Source: Dorea longicatena
GTDB taxonomy: Bacteria > Bacillota > Clostridia > Lachnospirales > Lachnospiraceae
Direction of reading: 5' to 3'
NCBI RefSeq assembly: GCF_025150085.1
Contig: NZ_CP102280.1
Coordinates: 2,367,001-2,431,000 of the forward strand
Length of the DNA stretch: 64,000 bases
The notes under the pieces are model-generated. The model was not told where the DNA came from, ran no database searches, and was given only the letters and a program-made list of their open reading frames with translations. Shown here in pieces: positions 43,186 through 52,732 of the stretch (within the stretch, counting starts at the first letter, position 1; the number at the start of each line of letters is the position of its first letter). The position numbers and the translations under genes were made by a program.

Positions 43186-44025
43186 CTATAATCCCATGAT
43201 TTCTTTTACGATACGGTCGGATGCCTTGACTGCCCCGACCAGTACCAGCAGGTTAAATACCAGTTCCCCGACGTAATTCCAGACAATGGTCACGGCGGAC
43301 AGGCTGGTGTCCCCGATGGCCGGCGGACTTGATGCAAACACCGAAAAGATGATGCAGGCCAGTGCGATGATGGCTCCTTCCAGACATACCCCGGCGTAGG
43401 AACGGATAAAGTTCTTTCCTACAGACTGGGTTGGCTCCCCGGCAAAGGTTGCCAATGGAATCGGTGCGATGGCCGTGTACATGTACAGCTTGAACATTCT
43501 TCCATATACGGTCAGGATCATTACAAAGGAAAGCACGGTAATTAGCAGACTGCCTAACAGGGTTACGATCCACAAAGGGATGGATTCCAGCATCCCGACC
43601 GCTTCGATCTTGTCCACGATCTCCGAGGGCAGTTCCGTTACGGTTCCCCCTGCCATCCCGGAGTGGGACATGATGTTTGTCACGATGCCCTGCACAATGG
43701 AAAAGATCGCAGTCAGAAGCTCCATGCCGGACATAACGGCTCCCTGTGCCAGTGCAAAACGGATAAAGGCTTTCACTACGTGTTCCGGCTTTTTCATATC
43801 CGTGAAGCTCCCACAGGTTTTTATCAGCCCTGCCGCAAAGAACAGAACCAGCAGGCCGTACCCGATGGCTTTCAGTCCACCGTTGATGTTCGTCATCACG
43901 CTCCAGATTGCCCCGCCCTTGAAATTCTCCGGGCTTTGCGTCAGCAGTGTCCAGATTTCAGCCAGCTTGTCGCTCCAGGTCTGCAAGGCAGAATTTAGAT
44001 TCTGTACGATCCAGTTATCACTCAA
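43186..44025 (-). CDS. TrbL/VirB6-like multi-spanning conjugation protein
   Basis: A 279-aa protein with six predicted membrane helices (for example IVTLLGSLLITVLSFVMILT). It is the polytopic channel component of the secretion system. The start is TTG at 44025 (MSDNWIVQNLNSAL), 8 nt from GGGAGGTG. Note the Ala/Gly/Ser-rich segment GIVTNIMSHSGMAGGTVTEL in a loop. It lies between Maff2 and DUF4313 as in Tn1549-like elements. Confidence 0.88.
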   Translation of the reverse strand: MSDNWIVQNLNSALQTWSDKLAEIWTLLTQSPENFKGGAIWSVMTNINGGLKAIGYGLLVLFFAAGLIKTCGSFTDMKKPEHVVKAFIRFALAQGAVMSGMELLTAIFSIVQGIVTNIMSHSGMAGGTVTELPSEIVDKIEAVGMLESIPLWIVTLLGSLLITVLSFVMILTVYGRMFKLYMYTAIAPIPLATFAGEPTQSVGKNFIRSYAGVCLEGAIIALACIIFSVFASSPPAIGDTSLSAVTIVWNYVGELVFNLLVLVGAVKASDRIVKEIMGL

Positions 44026-44099
44026 ACAGTTTCACCTCCCATCCTCAAAAGTGAGCAGGGAGCCGGCATTTCGCATGGCTCCCCTTCTGGACTCTTCTC

Positions 44100-44459
44100 C
44101 TATCCCATGATCAGGTCCAGGATCTCTTTTGCAAAGGTAATGATGATACCGCCTGCCAGTGTCAGAAATCCGTTTGCCCTCTGGCTTGGATCGTGGCTCT
44201 TTAAGGACAGACCGACCTGCACGATACCAAATCCCAGCAGGATCAGGCCAATGGCGCGGATCAGGGAAAAGATAAACGTGGACAGGTTATTGACTACGGT
44301 CAGCGGATCGCCTGCGGCATAAACGCAGGTCGCCCCAATGCAGATCGACAGTACCGTAACTGCATACAGAGCAAACAGTTTCTTCTGCCCTCTCTTCATC
44401 TTCAGCGGTGCGGTCTCTTTCCTGATTTCTGTGTGTTTCTTATTTTTCAGTAAATTCAT
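44100..44459 (-). CDS. Maff2-family mobile-element membrane protein
   Basis: A 119-aa protein with a signal/anchor helix (residues 25-48, KLFALYAVTVLSICIGATCV) and a second pair of helices (60-80 and 95-115). This layout and the ending ITFAKEILDLIMG are typical of Maff2, a VirB2-like candidate pilin or channel subunit. I chose ATG at 44459 with GGGAGGA upstream, overlapping the virD4 stop region. Confidence 0.88.
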   Translation of the reverse strand: MNLLKNKKHTEIRKETAPLKMKRGQKKLFALYAVTVLSICIGATCVYAAGDPLTVVNNLSTFIFSLIRAIGLILLGFGIVQVGLSLKSHDPSQRANGFLTLAGGIIITFAKEILDLIMG

Positions 44460-44473
44460 TGGCATTCCTCCCA

Positions 44474-45304
44474 TCAAAAAAGCTCCCCGATGATGTCCTC
44501 ATCCAGAAGCAGTTCGTAATCGTCATATCTTGTTTCGTCAAATGTAAAATCATCATGCGCCAGCGGTGCTTTCGCATAATTGAACGGGCCGGCACCTCCG
44601 TCCTCGGTATACCGGATGTTGGGATGCTTCATCAGGTCATACTTGGCATCCAGTATGGGCCGCTCCCCGCGGATAAACAGAAGTGCATTCTGGTTATCCA
44701 GCATACGGACTTCATCCGGCTGTAACAGCTCCCTTCCGCTCTGCTGGAAGTTGGTGGAGTAGCTGCCGGATTTTCCTTTGGTCTGCCCGTAGGTGTTGGT
44801 GTCTATGGTTTCTTTCCCCAGTAATTCTGATACATATTTGTGTGTCTCTTTTTCATTGCCGCCCAGGTATAAAAACTCATCGCAGTTGCCCACCAGACTT
44901 TCCCAGGAGTCCTTGAACAGAGCCTTTAGCTGGCTCATGTTCTGGATGATGATGCTGCAGTAAATGGAACGGGAACGGCAGGTTGCCAGGATCTTCTCAA
45001 ACTCATTTGGCAGGGATACGTTTGGAAACTCATCCATGATGCAGTTGACCGGAACCGGGAGGGCACCGCCATGCACACGGTCTGCCATGTAATAAAGCGT
45101 CTGGAAAAGCTGGCTGTAGATCATGCCTACCAGATAATTCAAAGAGGTGTCTGCATCCGGGATACAACAGAAAAGGGCAACTTTTCTTTCTCCCATGTTG
45201 GAAAGATCCAGTTCATCAGTATTGGTCAGCTTGGCGATCTGCGGCAGATTGAAGGCTGCCAGCCGGACACCTACACTGATCAGGATGGACTTGGCGGTCT
45301 TTCC
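44474..45304 (-). pseudogene. VirD4/TraG-type coupling protein, C-terminal part (split by insertion)
   Basis: This is the downstream part of the type IV coupling ATPase. KTAKSILISVGVRLAAFNLP begins at the junction, and Walker B-like CIMDEFPNVSLPNEF and the IIQNMSQLKALF region follow; the end is acidic. In the intact protein YKQAAG joins KTAKS directly. Here a 9.83-kb transposon separates the halves at 45303-45304. Without a start this part is probably silent, unless translation initiates internally (for example ATG at 45196). Confidence 0.9.
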
Positions 45305-45348
45305 AGAGACGAAAAGTCAAGGACTTTTTCATCAAATTCAAAAAGAAG

Positions 45349-45507
45349 TTACATTTTGCGGACTTCCTCACGGAGCAGACGCTTGATTTTGTCCTCCATC
45401 GTCTCTTTTGCGGTCTGGCTGAAATGCACACGGACGATATAGGTTGTCTTTCCGATCTGCTTTCTGACAGTCGGGCAAGTGGCGGTGTTGGTTGCGGTAT
45501 TGTTCAT
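45349..45507 (-). CDS. tnpW: TnpW-family transposon protein
   Basis: A 52-aa protein, MNNTATNTATCPTVRKQIGK and then TTYIVRVHFSQTAKETMEDK..., ending in REEVRKM. This is the short conserved last gene of Tn4451-type elements. AGGAGG lies just before the ATG. It ends 45 bp from the transposon left end. Its function is not established. Confidence 0.8.
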   Translation of the reverse strand: MNNTATNTATCPTVRKQIGKTTYIVRVHFSQTAKETMEDKIKRLLREEVRKM

Positions 45508-45649
45508 TCAAAATCCTCCTGTAAATGAAAAATGCCCGGTGACTGTTCATCATCGGGCGGTGTCGGTATGAGGGAACAAGGCAAGGCGGCAACATTAAGG
45601 TATCTATAAAAACCTTGCCGTCTTTGCCATGCTTGCCGTGTTCCTGTTG

Positions 45650-47521
45650 TCAGTTGCGGAGATAGCAGATCCATGCTGTGCCGTCTTTCTCGGTCACAAG
45701 CCTGTCCCCGATACGGCTCTTTGCCGTTCTCATGGTGCGTGAGGAAATCCCACGCTCATTGACCGTCTTTTCCAGCTCTGCACTTGGCATACGCTTTCCA
45801 TCTGCCAGCAGTTCCAGAATGAGCATTTGCGCTTGTGCGGTCTTGCTCTCGGTCTTGGCGGTGTCTGTCCCGGCAAGAAGCTCGTCGGCGGTAATGTCAT
45901 AAGCTCCTATCCATTCAAAGCCTTTCTCGTCTCCCAGAGAAAAGGCAAGGGACTGTCCGGGCGGCGCAAGGGAGCTTTTCTCATGGATAAGCACCCTCGT
46001 TGTGGGGCTGTCCTTCAGCTTGCCGATAAAAAGCAGACTGCGGACTGCCGCCGTAATGTCGATAGACCCTAATCCCCGATAGGTGCTTTGCGTTCCTGCG
46101 GCTTTGTTCAGGTGTCCGATCAGCACGATAGCGCATCCGGTAGCCTGTGCAATGTCTCCCAGACTACGGAAGATGGGACGGACTTCATTTGCCCGGTTCA
46201 TGTCCACATCTGCGCCCAGAAACGCCTGCATCGGGTCAATGATAACCAGCCTTGCGTTGTTCTCTCGGATTGCTCTTGCGATGCGCTCATCAGCAAGGGT
46301 CAGCGGCGTGTCTCTATCATCAATAACAAGCACTCGTTCAAGGTCTGCGTCAGCTTCCATCAGCCGGGGCTTAACGGTATCGCCCAGACCGTCCTCGGCG
46401 GTCTGATAGATGATATTGAAAGGCTCAAGTGTCTCCATACCGGGTAAGGGCTTTCGGTTGGTGCAAGCCGCCGCAAGGCGCATAGCAAAGTAGGTCTTGC
46501 CCTCGCCGGGGTTGCCCTGTATGATGGTCAGCTTTCCAAATGGGATATACGGAAACCATAGCCAATCCACGCTCGTCAGCTCCACATCTGCCATACGGAG
46601 CATGGGGACAGGCTGGGCGGTGGGCAACTCTCGCAGCGTGATTGTCTCGGCTATGAATTTGCGGCTGGGAATGTCCCCCTGCTGACGGAGAACATCGTTC
46701 CAGTCTTTCCTTGCCGGGACAAGGCGAATGACGGCGATCTCGCCGGGAATGGACTGTGCCAGTCGGGTACAGGCTTCGCTTCCTGCGGTGTCGCTGTCAA
46801 GGCAGAGGAACACTTTTCGTGTGTCCTTGCGTTCAGAAAGGAAACGGTCAAGGGCTTTGCCCGAAACGCCGCCCAGGGCAAGATAATTTCTTGTCTGCCA
46901 ATCCTGCGGATAAAGGCAGATAAAGGACAAAAGGTCTATCGGTGCTTCAAAGACAAAGAGCTGGTTGCCGTTTCCCTCATAGCGGAACGGATAGGACTTG
47001 TCAGACCCGGCAATGTCCTGTCTGAATGGGTCTGCCGTTCCTCGCACATGGGCGTATCTCGGCGTACCGCTTCGGTCTCTGCCGACAAACACAACATTGT
47101 GCCGCTTTGCGTCCTCGTAAATATCCCCGGAAAGAAGAAAAGCCTCAACAAGCGTTTTGTTGAGACCTCGGCTTTCGCAAAGATATTGAATTGCTCTGTC
47201 GGCTGTTCTGTTGTGCAAGGGCAAGTGAAACGCTGTGGGCGGTGCTGTGCTGGCTTCGCTCTGTCCCTCGGCGCTTTCGCCGGTTAAGAGCTGGACTGCT
47301 TCGGGAAAGGACTTGCCGTAAAACTCCATGACAAAATCAATGGGATAGCCGCCCTTGCTCTGGCTGTGGCGAAACCATTTGTTTCCCCGGACGGTCAGGC
47401 TGTCATGTTCTTTCCAGCGGTATTCCCGTCCGCTTTTGATAAGCGTCTCTCCCTGTGTACGGAGAAAATCTTCCAGACTAGCGGCATTTGCCCGGTCAAT
47501 CTGCGCTTGGGTGTACTGCAT
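45650..47521 (-). CDS. Primase/RepA-like ATPase: CHC2-like, Toprim and RecA-like domains
   Basis: A 623-aa replication protein. Residues 1-90 are a CHC2/DUF3991-like region (REYRWKEHDSLTVRGNKWFR). The Toprim region has LFVFEAPIDLLSF (about 200) and VFLCLDSDTAGSEA (about 240). The ATPase domain has Walker A IIQGNPGEGKTYF (about 340) and Walker B RLVIIDPMQAF. A small winged helix ends the protein. It would prime and unwind the excised transposon circle. The start ATG at 47521 has AGGAGG upstream. Confidence 0.85.
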   Translation of the reverse strand: MQYTQAQIDRANAASLEDFLRTQGETLIKSGREYRWKEHDSLTVRGNKWFRHSQSKGGYPIDFVMEFYGKSFPEAVQLLTGESAEGQSEASTAPPTAFHLPLHNRTADRAIQYLCESRGLNKTLVEAFLLSGDIYEDAKRHNVVFVGRDRSGTPRYAHVRGTADPFRQDIAGSDKSYPFRYEGNGNQLFVFEAPIDLLSFICLYPQDWQTRNYLALGGVSGKALDRFLSERKDTRKVFLCLDSDTAGSEACTRLAQSIPGEIAVIRLVPARKDWNDVLRQQGDIPSRKFIAETITLRELPTAQPVPMLRMADVELTSVDWLWFPYIPFGKLTIIQGNPGEGKTYFAMRLAAACTNRKPLPGMETLEPFNIIYQTAEDGLGDTVKPRLMEADADLERVLVIDDRDTPLTLADERIARAIRENNARLVIIDPMQAFLGADVDMNRANEVRPIFRSLGDIAQATGCAIVLIGHLNKAAGTQSTYRGLGSIDITAAVRSLLFIGKLKDSPTTRVLIHEKSSLAPPGQSLAFSLGDEKGFEWIGAYDITADELLAGTDTAKTESKTAQAQMLILELLADGKRMPSAELEKTVNERGISSRTMRTAKSRIGDRLVTEKDGTAWICYLRN

Positions 47522-47532
47522 GAGCGTCCTCC

Positions 47533-47835
47533 TTACTTCTTGAAAACAGCGCATCGTCTGCAAATGCCATGCTCACGCTCGTCCAGCGTGTAGGGGCAGT
47601 TCGCACATTCCTCGCCGTTCTGTCTCATGATAACAGGCAGATAGCCCAGCTCCTGCAACATATCAATCTGGCGGTCGGTGAGGGTGGCTTCAAAGGCAAG
47701 GCATTTCCGGGTGTGTTCGTCCAGCTCGATCAGGTCGGAAAGCGGTCTGCCATCGGTCAAAGGTTCTCCGCTCAAAAGGAGTTTTGCCGTTCTGCGGATG
47801 GGGTTGTACTCGTTCTTCCAGTCGTATTTTTTCAT
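47533..47835 (-). CDS. Small zinc-ribbon transposon protein
   Basis: A 100-aa protein. The C-terminus CANCPYTLDEREHGICRRCA has two CxxC pairs suited to one zinc. The N-terminal part is helical and acidic, with no other motif. Its start overlaps the relaxase stop (ATGA), and it ends 11 bp before the primase start, so it is translated with the mobilization genes. Confidence 0.7.
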   Translation of the reverse strand: MKKYDWKNEYNPIRRTAKLLLSGEPLTDGRPLSDLIELDEHTRKCLAFEATLTDRQIDMLQELGYLPVIMRQNGEECANCPYTLDEREHGICRRCAVFKK

Positions 47836-49328
47836 CGTGTCATATCCTCCTTTTTGTGTCGTGTTTGGGGTCGATTTTGGAGCTTTTGTTCCTCTGTGCG
47901 CTCGTTAAATCGGGCGGCAGTATCTACACATGACTTGACCTTCCAAAGGCGGTGTAAATCGTCTCTGACGGTCTTAAACTCGCCATAGGTGGTGTTGTGC
48001 GCCTGTTCCAGCTCGTCATACTCTTCGGTCAGCTTTTTCATATCCACCTTGCCGTCCGGGAACTCTCCGGTCAGCTTACGTCTGGCGGCGTAGAACTGTT
48101 TCAGTTCCGCTTCATGCTCTGCCTTGTACTTAGCTCTGGGCTTCTCAAACTTGATTTTCTGCAAGCCGTCATAGACAGGCTTCAAGCTCTGGAAAGCAGC
48201 GGAGCTGTCATAGAGCTGCTTAATTGCTTTCATTCGGGCGGTCTGTTCGTCCAGCGTTTTCTTCAAGCTCTCTGTGGCAGCACTGTGTTCGCTGACACGG
48301 CGTTCCAAATCCTCAAGGGAGTAAATGCCGTTTGCCCGGAGATAATTGAAAGTATCGTTCATCTCCTTTAGGTTGCTGACCTTGCCTTTCTGCGAATATG
48401 CCCCGGCTCTGCGCTGGGTGTAATAGGCGTTCAGCAGAGAAACAAGGTCGGGTGCCTGCGGCTTGGCAAGCTCCGCTTTTGCTTCGGCAATCCAATCAAA
48501 CAGGAGAGCGATTTTCTTCTTGATGTCCCGGATAACGGCATTGGTTGCTCTGATCCAGCGGTTGAACTCGCCTTTCTCGGTGCGTATGCCTTTCTTCTCC
48601 ATTGCCCGGACGGTTGCGCCCTCATGGACGGTGGGAAGAAGCTCCACGCCCTGACGCTCATAGCTTCGGTGGTCGATACGAACATCAAGCCCTTTCTCCG
48701 CAAACTTGGCGTTGCATAGTTCCGCCCATGTCTGCCGCCAATGTTCCAGCGTTTCGGGACTGCCCCAGTCGGTAGTGGGAACGGCGTTGAACACAAACTT
48801 TCCGTCTCCGTCTCGGATACGGTTGCCGTCCTCGTCCAGCTCATACACCCGGCGTTGCTTTAGTCCCCATTTGCCGTTCTGCTCGATGGGGCGGATAGGG
48901 CAAAGCACATGAAAATGTGGATTGGGTATGCCGCCGTCCTCCCGGTCTGGCTGGTGTACGGCGAGGTCAACCACCATGCCCCGGCTCACAAAGTTCTCCA
49001 ATAAAAATTGCCTTGCAAGAGCGATGTTTTCCTCAAGGGAAAATTCATTCTGCAAGGCAATGTCAAAGCTGTATGCAAGCTGGGCGTTCTTTCCACGCTC
49101 GGCTTTTTCCACGGCGTTCCATAGGGTCTGGCGGTCTGCGTATTCGGGCGGTGCATGGGACGGCAGGAGAATGTCAGAGCAGATCACGCCGCCCTTGCGG
49201 GTGTAGTCGCTGTATTCGCCGTAATACTCGCTATACAATCGCTCCCCGGCACGGTAGGCGGCAGAAGCAATAGCGGACTGTCCTGCGCTTCGCTTAGTCT
49301 GCGTGACGCTCAGATGAAATAGTGCCAT
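47832..49328 (-). CDS. MobA/MobL-family relaxase (MobQ type)
   Basis: A 498-aa protein. The N-terminal 220 residues hold the relaxase domain, with a candidate catalytic Tyr near residue 25 (SAAYRAGERLYSEYY), the histidine cluster NPHFHVLCPIRP (about 137) and HRQTWAELCNAKF. The C-terminal half is a long coiled coil. It nicks oriT (predicted at 49952-49962) and pilots the strand, using the type IV channel of a helper such as the host ICE. Confidence 0.9.
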   Translation of the reverse strand: MALFHLSVTQTKRSAGQSAIASAAYRAGERLYSEYYGEYSDYTRKGGVICSDILLPSHAPPEYADRQTLWNAVEKAERGKNAQLAYSFDIALQNEFSLEENIALARQFLLENFVSRGMVVDLAVHQPDREDGGIPNPHFHVLCPIRPIEQNGKWGLKQRRVYELDEDGNRIRDGDGKFVFNAVPTTDWGSPETLEHWRQTWAELCNAKFAEKGLDVRIDHRSYERQGVELLPTVHEGATVRAMEKKGIRTEKGEFNRWIRATNAVIRDIKKKIALLFDWIAEAKAELAKPQAPDLVSLLNAYYTQRRAGAYSQKGKVSNLKEMNDTFNYLRANGIYSLEDLERRVSEHSAATESLKKTLDEQTARMKAIKQLYDSSAAFQSLKPVYDGLQKIKFEKPRAKYKAEHEAELKQFYAARRKLTGEFPDGKVDMKKLTEEYDELEQAHNTTYGEFKTVRDDLHRLWKVKSCVDTAARFNERTEEQKLQNRPQTRHKKEDMTR

Positions 49329-49653
49329 CGGCTTTCAGCTCCTTTTCTCTGTTCGCTTGGTTGGTGTGAGTAATCGCCATGTGCCGGACGGCTCGCTGGA
49401 CTTCGGACAGAGAAAAGATGTGTTCCATCAGCTCTGTCATTTCGGTGCGTGTGAGATCTTTGACCTCCGGGGCAAGGCTCTCAATCGTGCCGCCCAGATT
49501 GCAAAGGCGGTGGGTGCGCTTGGTGCGTTCGCCTTTCTCCAGATACTTCTTTCTGTTCTCCAGACGCTCCAGCTTGTGCTTCTCCTGTGCAAGCTGCGTC
49601 TCAGCTCGTTCCTTTTCGGCTCGAAGCTGATCGAGGGTTTTCGGTTTTGTCAT
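49294..49653 (-). CDS. DUF3847 relaxosome accessory protein
   Basis: A 119-aa, mostly helical protein: DQLRAEKERAETQLAQEKHK, then KRTHRLCNLGGTIESLAPEV and LMEHIFSLSEVQRAV. This is DUF3847, found before MobA/MobL genes; it probably assists relaxase like MobC. I chose ATG at 49653, with AAGGAGG upstream. It overlaps the relaxase start by 35 nt. Confidence 0.85.
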   Translation of the reverse strand: MTKPKTLDQLRAEKERAETQLAQEKHKLERLENRKKYLEKGERTKRTHRLCNLGGTIESLAPEVKDLTRTEMTELMEHIFSLSEVQRAVRHMAITHTNQANREKELKADGTISSERHAD

Positions 49654-49685
49654 TGTGATTGACCTCCTTTTTTGATTTTTGGGAT

Positions 49686-49732
49686 AAAAAAAGACCGTCA
49701 ACTTTTCGCACATTGCGACCAGTCAACGGTCT
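49686..49732 (-). terminator. Hairpin with T run in the leader of the mobilization genes (possible attenuator)
   Basis: The minus strand reads AGACCGTTGACT, a loop, AGTTGACGGTCT, then TTTTTT; two positions pair as G-T. It lies between oriT and the DUF3847 start, so it can end transcription before the mob genes unless relieved. Confidence 0.6.
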
Positions 49733-49764
49733 GATTTTCGGTATTTATTTTTCCAAACTTGCTG

Positions 49765-49990
49765 GCGGCGAACAGCATTTCATGCTGTTTGCGGACGGCA
49801 AGTCCACAAGGGATAGACGCACAAGCGTCGCAAGGGAGTGTAGCTCCCTTGACGGAACGAAGTGACGAAACATTTTCGGTCAAGCAGTTTTTCTCTGCTG
49901 ACCGGGAATGAAGCTCCGCAGGACGCACATACTCCCGATAGGAGAGTATAGAAGTGCGCCCTTTAGTTCCTAAAGGGATTTTCTTCTGAC
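49765..49990 (+). other. Origin of transfer (oriT) with RSF1010-like nic site and clustered hairpins
   Basis: AAGTGCGCCCT (49952-49962) matches the RSF1010/MobQ nic core, where cleavage is between G and CCC. Upstream an inverted repeat ATACTC/GAGTAT (49930-49950) sits at the expected place. Further hairpins are GCGAACAGCAT.. (49768-49792), AAGGGAG/CTCCCTT (49832-49850) and CGGTCA..TGACCG (49877-49904). The relaxase type agrees with this oriT class. Confidence 0.7.
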
Positions 49991-50035
49991 CCAAATTACA
50001 TAAAATGTAGATCAAGACATTTCTAAGAGGTACTC

Positions 50036-50644
50036 TCAGATTTTCACAACATAAGGTTCATCTTCAATAATACCCTGATCGTGGGTAACAATGATAACCG
50101 TTTTACCTTCTTCATTGAGTTCGTGCAATAACCTCATAACAATATCTCTATTTTTCTTGTCAAGTGAGCCAGTAGGTTCATCTGCCAAAACAACAGAACA
50201 TTTTTTCATCATAAGACGAGCTAAAGCAACTCTCTGTTGTTCACCACCGGAAAGCTGATAAACTTTTTTGTTAACTTCCTTTGATAACCCCACACGATTA
50301 AGAGCTTCTTTAAGTGATACTTTAGTTCGGCTTGATTTTTTAATCAAACTTAAATTTTCTTTAACTGTCTTATTTTCAAGCAGTGCAAAATTCTGAAAAA
50401 GAAACCCCACTGTATCCGCAAAAAAACTGTTTTTATTTTTAAGCCGGGTAATATTCAGCCCTTCGATTATGATACTGCCGCTATCCGGCTTTTCGATACC
50501 ACCAATCATATTGAGCAAAGTGCTTTTTCCACTGCCGCTATCCCCGCTGATTACTACAAAACTTCCATCCGGAATTTCCAAATTAAAGTTGGAGAAAATT
50601 ATTTTCTCTCCAAATGCTTTATTTAAGCCACGAATTATAATCAT
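50036..50644 (-). CDS. ABC transporter ATPase, lactococcin-972-type bacteriocin export/immunity
   Basis: A 202-aa ATPase of the LolD/MacB group. Walker A GDSGSGKSTLL is at residues 33-43, signature QLSGGEQQRVALA at about 130, and Walker B VVLADEPTGSLD at about 155. It pairs with the membrane protein directly upstream; ATG at 50644 overlaps its stop (ATGA). AT-rich codon use differs from the transposon backbone, marking it as cargo. Confidence 0.87.
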   Translation of the reverse strand: MIIIRGLNKAFGEKIIFSNFNLEIPDGSFVVISGDSGSGKSTLLNMIGGIEKPDSGSIIIEGLNITRLKNKNSFFADTVGFLFQNFALLENKTVKENLSLIKKSSRTKVSLKEALNRVGLSKEVNKKVYQLSGGEQQRVALARLMMKKCSVVLADEPTGSLDKKNRDIVMRLLHELNEEGKTVIIVTHDQGIIEDEPYVVKI

Positions 50645-52605
50645 AAACATCCACCTTTCAAGGACTTTGAGATATTTGTTTTTTCAACCCACATAACATT
50701 TGTGAAAATGATTGCCATTTCAATAATGGTGAGCAATGCTCCAACCAGTAAAGCAATCCCGACACTTGCGTTAGATATAAAAAGCGAAACAATGCAAATC
50801 AATATCACAACGGCTATATTTTCTAAGAGATTAACGGAAATAAATCTTTTGTGCCTTTCATAAAAGCGATAGCCCAAAACCTTTTTGAGGGAGATTTCCA
50901 TCGCATTAAGTCTAAATTCCATTTTCACTTCAGATATGATGATAGCGATATCTAACAGCAATACTAATACGCAAAGAGAGCTTATAAAGCCAATCAGTTT
51001 CACGAGGAAACTATGACTATAAGTATAATCCTCCCCGACATTCGTCAGCATAAAATAGTGTGGACCAAGCTGTTCTGCATATTTTTTCGCAGCATTACGA
51101 ATTGTGCTTTCATCGCATCCGTAGATCACCTCACCATTATATGTTCCTGTTTCGATATAACTTCCATTCAAAGCAACAGCCTCATTTGCCTGATAAATAA
51201 CAATCGGATTTGTTGCTCTTGACAATCCGTCAATAGCCTCTTCTCTGTTCGAATTGAGATAATAAAATTGCTCTCTGCCAGAATATTCTTTATAAACAAC
51301 ACGCAGTTCTTCTGCATTTTGGGTAAGAGAGTCAATTTCCTCTTTTGCGATATCTTTGTATGATTCCGCATTTTTTCCCTTTGGCACGAAGACCACGATA
51401 TCCTCTTTTTCATCATCTTCAGTAAGCATATCAGAAAACCCTTGCAGCATATCTCTGGCATTATGATTTACAAAAATATAATTATCCGTATCGCTTATCC
51501 GGCTGCCTATGCAGACCACCGGATTTATAGTGTTGTATTCATTTTCGTAAAGGTCATTCCAAAATTCGCTCTCTTTGGATTCCTCCTCATTTTCTTCAAA
51601 AGGAGGTTCAATCTGCATAACTCCAAAATAGTAATCATTATAATGATTTTCTAAAAGAGTAGTGTTTGTAAGTAAATTACCTTGAATGCTACTGAGATTT
51701 GTAGTTATTGTAAAAATCGTCATAGCAGTAGCAAATACTTTAAGACCGTTCAGAAGATAAAACATACCTTTTTTATCTGAAGCATTGGCAAAGGCTTTTT
51801 TTACATCAAAGCGGACAAAAGCAGCATAAGGAATTACGGAAAGAACTGCTCCGGCACAATACACTGCCAAAATGAGATGATCTTCATACGCTCCCGATAT
51901 AAATTGAGAAACAAGCAACTTTGCTAAGACGAATAATGCAGCATATGAAATCATATCAGCCACTACAGCTTTTAGAGCAATCACAGCAGCATTTTCGCCC
52001 AGAGAAGCTCGTACAACTACTTCCTTTTGTCTGCGTATCACCTCAATCATATTAAGTACAATCATCAATATGGCAACCAGGCCCCAAACAATGAACATCA
52101 TATCAGTTTCGGTTGATTGCCAAAACTCTGGCTGCGATATAGAATATTCTTTTGCCAAATCTTGATATGTGGCAATAATGTCATCATCGTCACCGATATA
52201 GCTGACCATTATTTCCTGTCCATTGCCTGTGTTTTTTGCTTCTCTAAAATCTTCAAATTCTATTACGGTGATTCCGCCTATCAAAGCCGTATATGTTTTT
52301 TCCTCAATATCCATTGTGCTTTTAAGACTATCCCGAACAACGGTATCATCACCATAAATATAAAGTCTTGTCTGATAATTAGAAACTCTCTGATTAAAAG
52401 TCGAAAAAATATGAACACCATGCTTCTCAGCTGTATCTTCTGCATTGGCTAAAAATGAATCCATATCGTCATTAGTAGTTGTGTATCTGGACGATAAATA
52501 ATAAGCACCATTAAAGTTCCAGAGCATATTTTGATATACTTCAGCTTGCATAACAAAAGCAAAAATAATCGTAATCAACAGCAATATATTTCTTATATGT
52601 TTCAT
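50641..52605 (-). CDS. Bacteriocin-associated integral membrane protein (DUF1430, immunity/export)
   Basis: A 654-aa protein with one N-terminal helix (residues 4-22), about three helices in 170-290, a large outside loop (300-540) and three more helices near the end. This is the layout of the DUF1430 lactococcin-972-associated immunity permease family. With the ATPase it should protect from, or export, a lactococcin-like peptide. AT-rich compared with the flanking mobilization genes. Confidence 0.82.
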   Translation of the reverse strand: MKHIRNILLLITIIFAFVMQAEVYQNMLWNFNGAYYLSSRYTTTNDDMDSFLANAEDTAEKHGVHIFSTFNQRVSNYQTRLYIYGDDTVVRDSLKSTMDIEEKTYTALIGGITVIEFEDFREAKNTGNGQEIMVSYIGDDDDIIATYQDLAKEYSISQPEFWQSTETDMMFIVWGLVAILMIVLNMIEVIRRQKEVVVRASLGENAAVIALKAVVADMISYAALFVLAKLLVSQFISGAYEDHLILAVYCAGAVLSVIPYAAFVRFDVKKAFANASDKKGMFYLLNGLKVFATAMTIFTITTNLSSIQGNLLTNTTLLENHYNDYYFGVMQIEPPFEENEEESKESEFWNDLYENEYNTINPVVCIGSRISDTDNYIFVNHNARDMLQGFSDMLTEDDEKEDIVVFVPKGKNAESYKDIAKEEIDSLTQNAEELRVVYKEYSGREQFYYLNSNREEAIDGLSRATNPIVIYQANEAVALNGSYIETGTYNGEVIYGCDESTIRNAAKKYAEQLGPHYFMLTNVGEDYTYSHSFLVKLIGFISSLCVLVLLLDIAIIISEVKMEFRLNAMEISLKKVLGYRFYERHKRFISVNLLENIAVVILICIVSLFISNASVGIALLVGALLTIIEMAIIFTNVMWVEKTNISKSLKGGCL

Positions 52606-52679
52606 TTAAAATTCTTAAACCTCCTTTGAATAGGTAACAGACACACGATTGCCCAAAATACTAATATGGATTTTTTCAT
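52602..52679 (-). pseudogene. Possible leftover bacteriocin leader peptide
   Basis: A 25-aa reading, MKKSILVFWAIVCLLPIQRR then FKNFK, with the positive N-terminus and hydrophobic core of a secretion signal. It ends overlapping the membrane protein start (TGA within ATGA). In lactococcin-972 operons the secreted peptide gene is just upstream of the immunity gene. Here only the leader-like part is seen. The ribosome site is weak, so chance is possible. Confidence 0.35.
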
Positions 52680-52732
52680 ACAACCACATTCTCTTGTTAG
52701 ATTCTAATTTTCCGTTTTCTTTATTCGCATAA

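Noticed and set aside
45368..45595. 75-codon minus-strand reading at the transposon end
   Set aside because: Different frame from the recognisable TnpW gene (45349-45507), which has a proper ribosome site.
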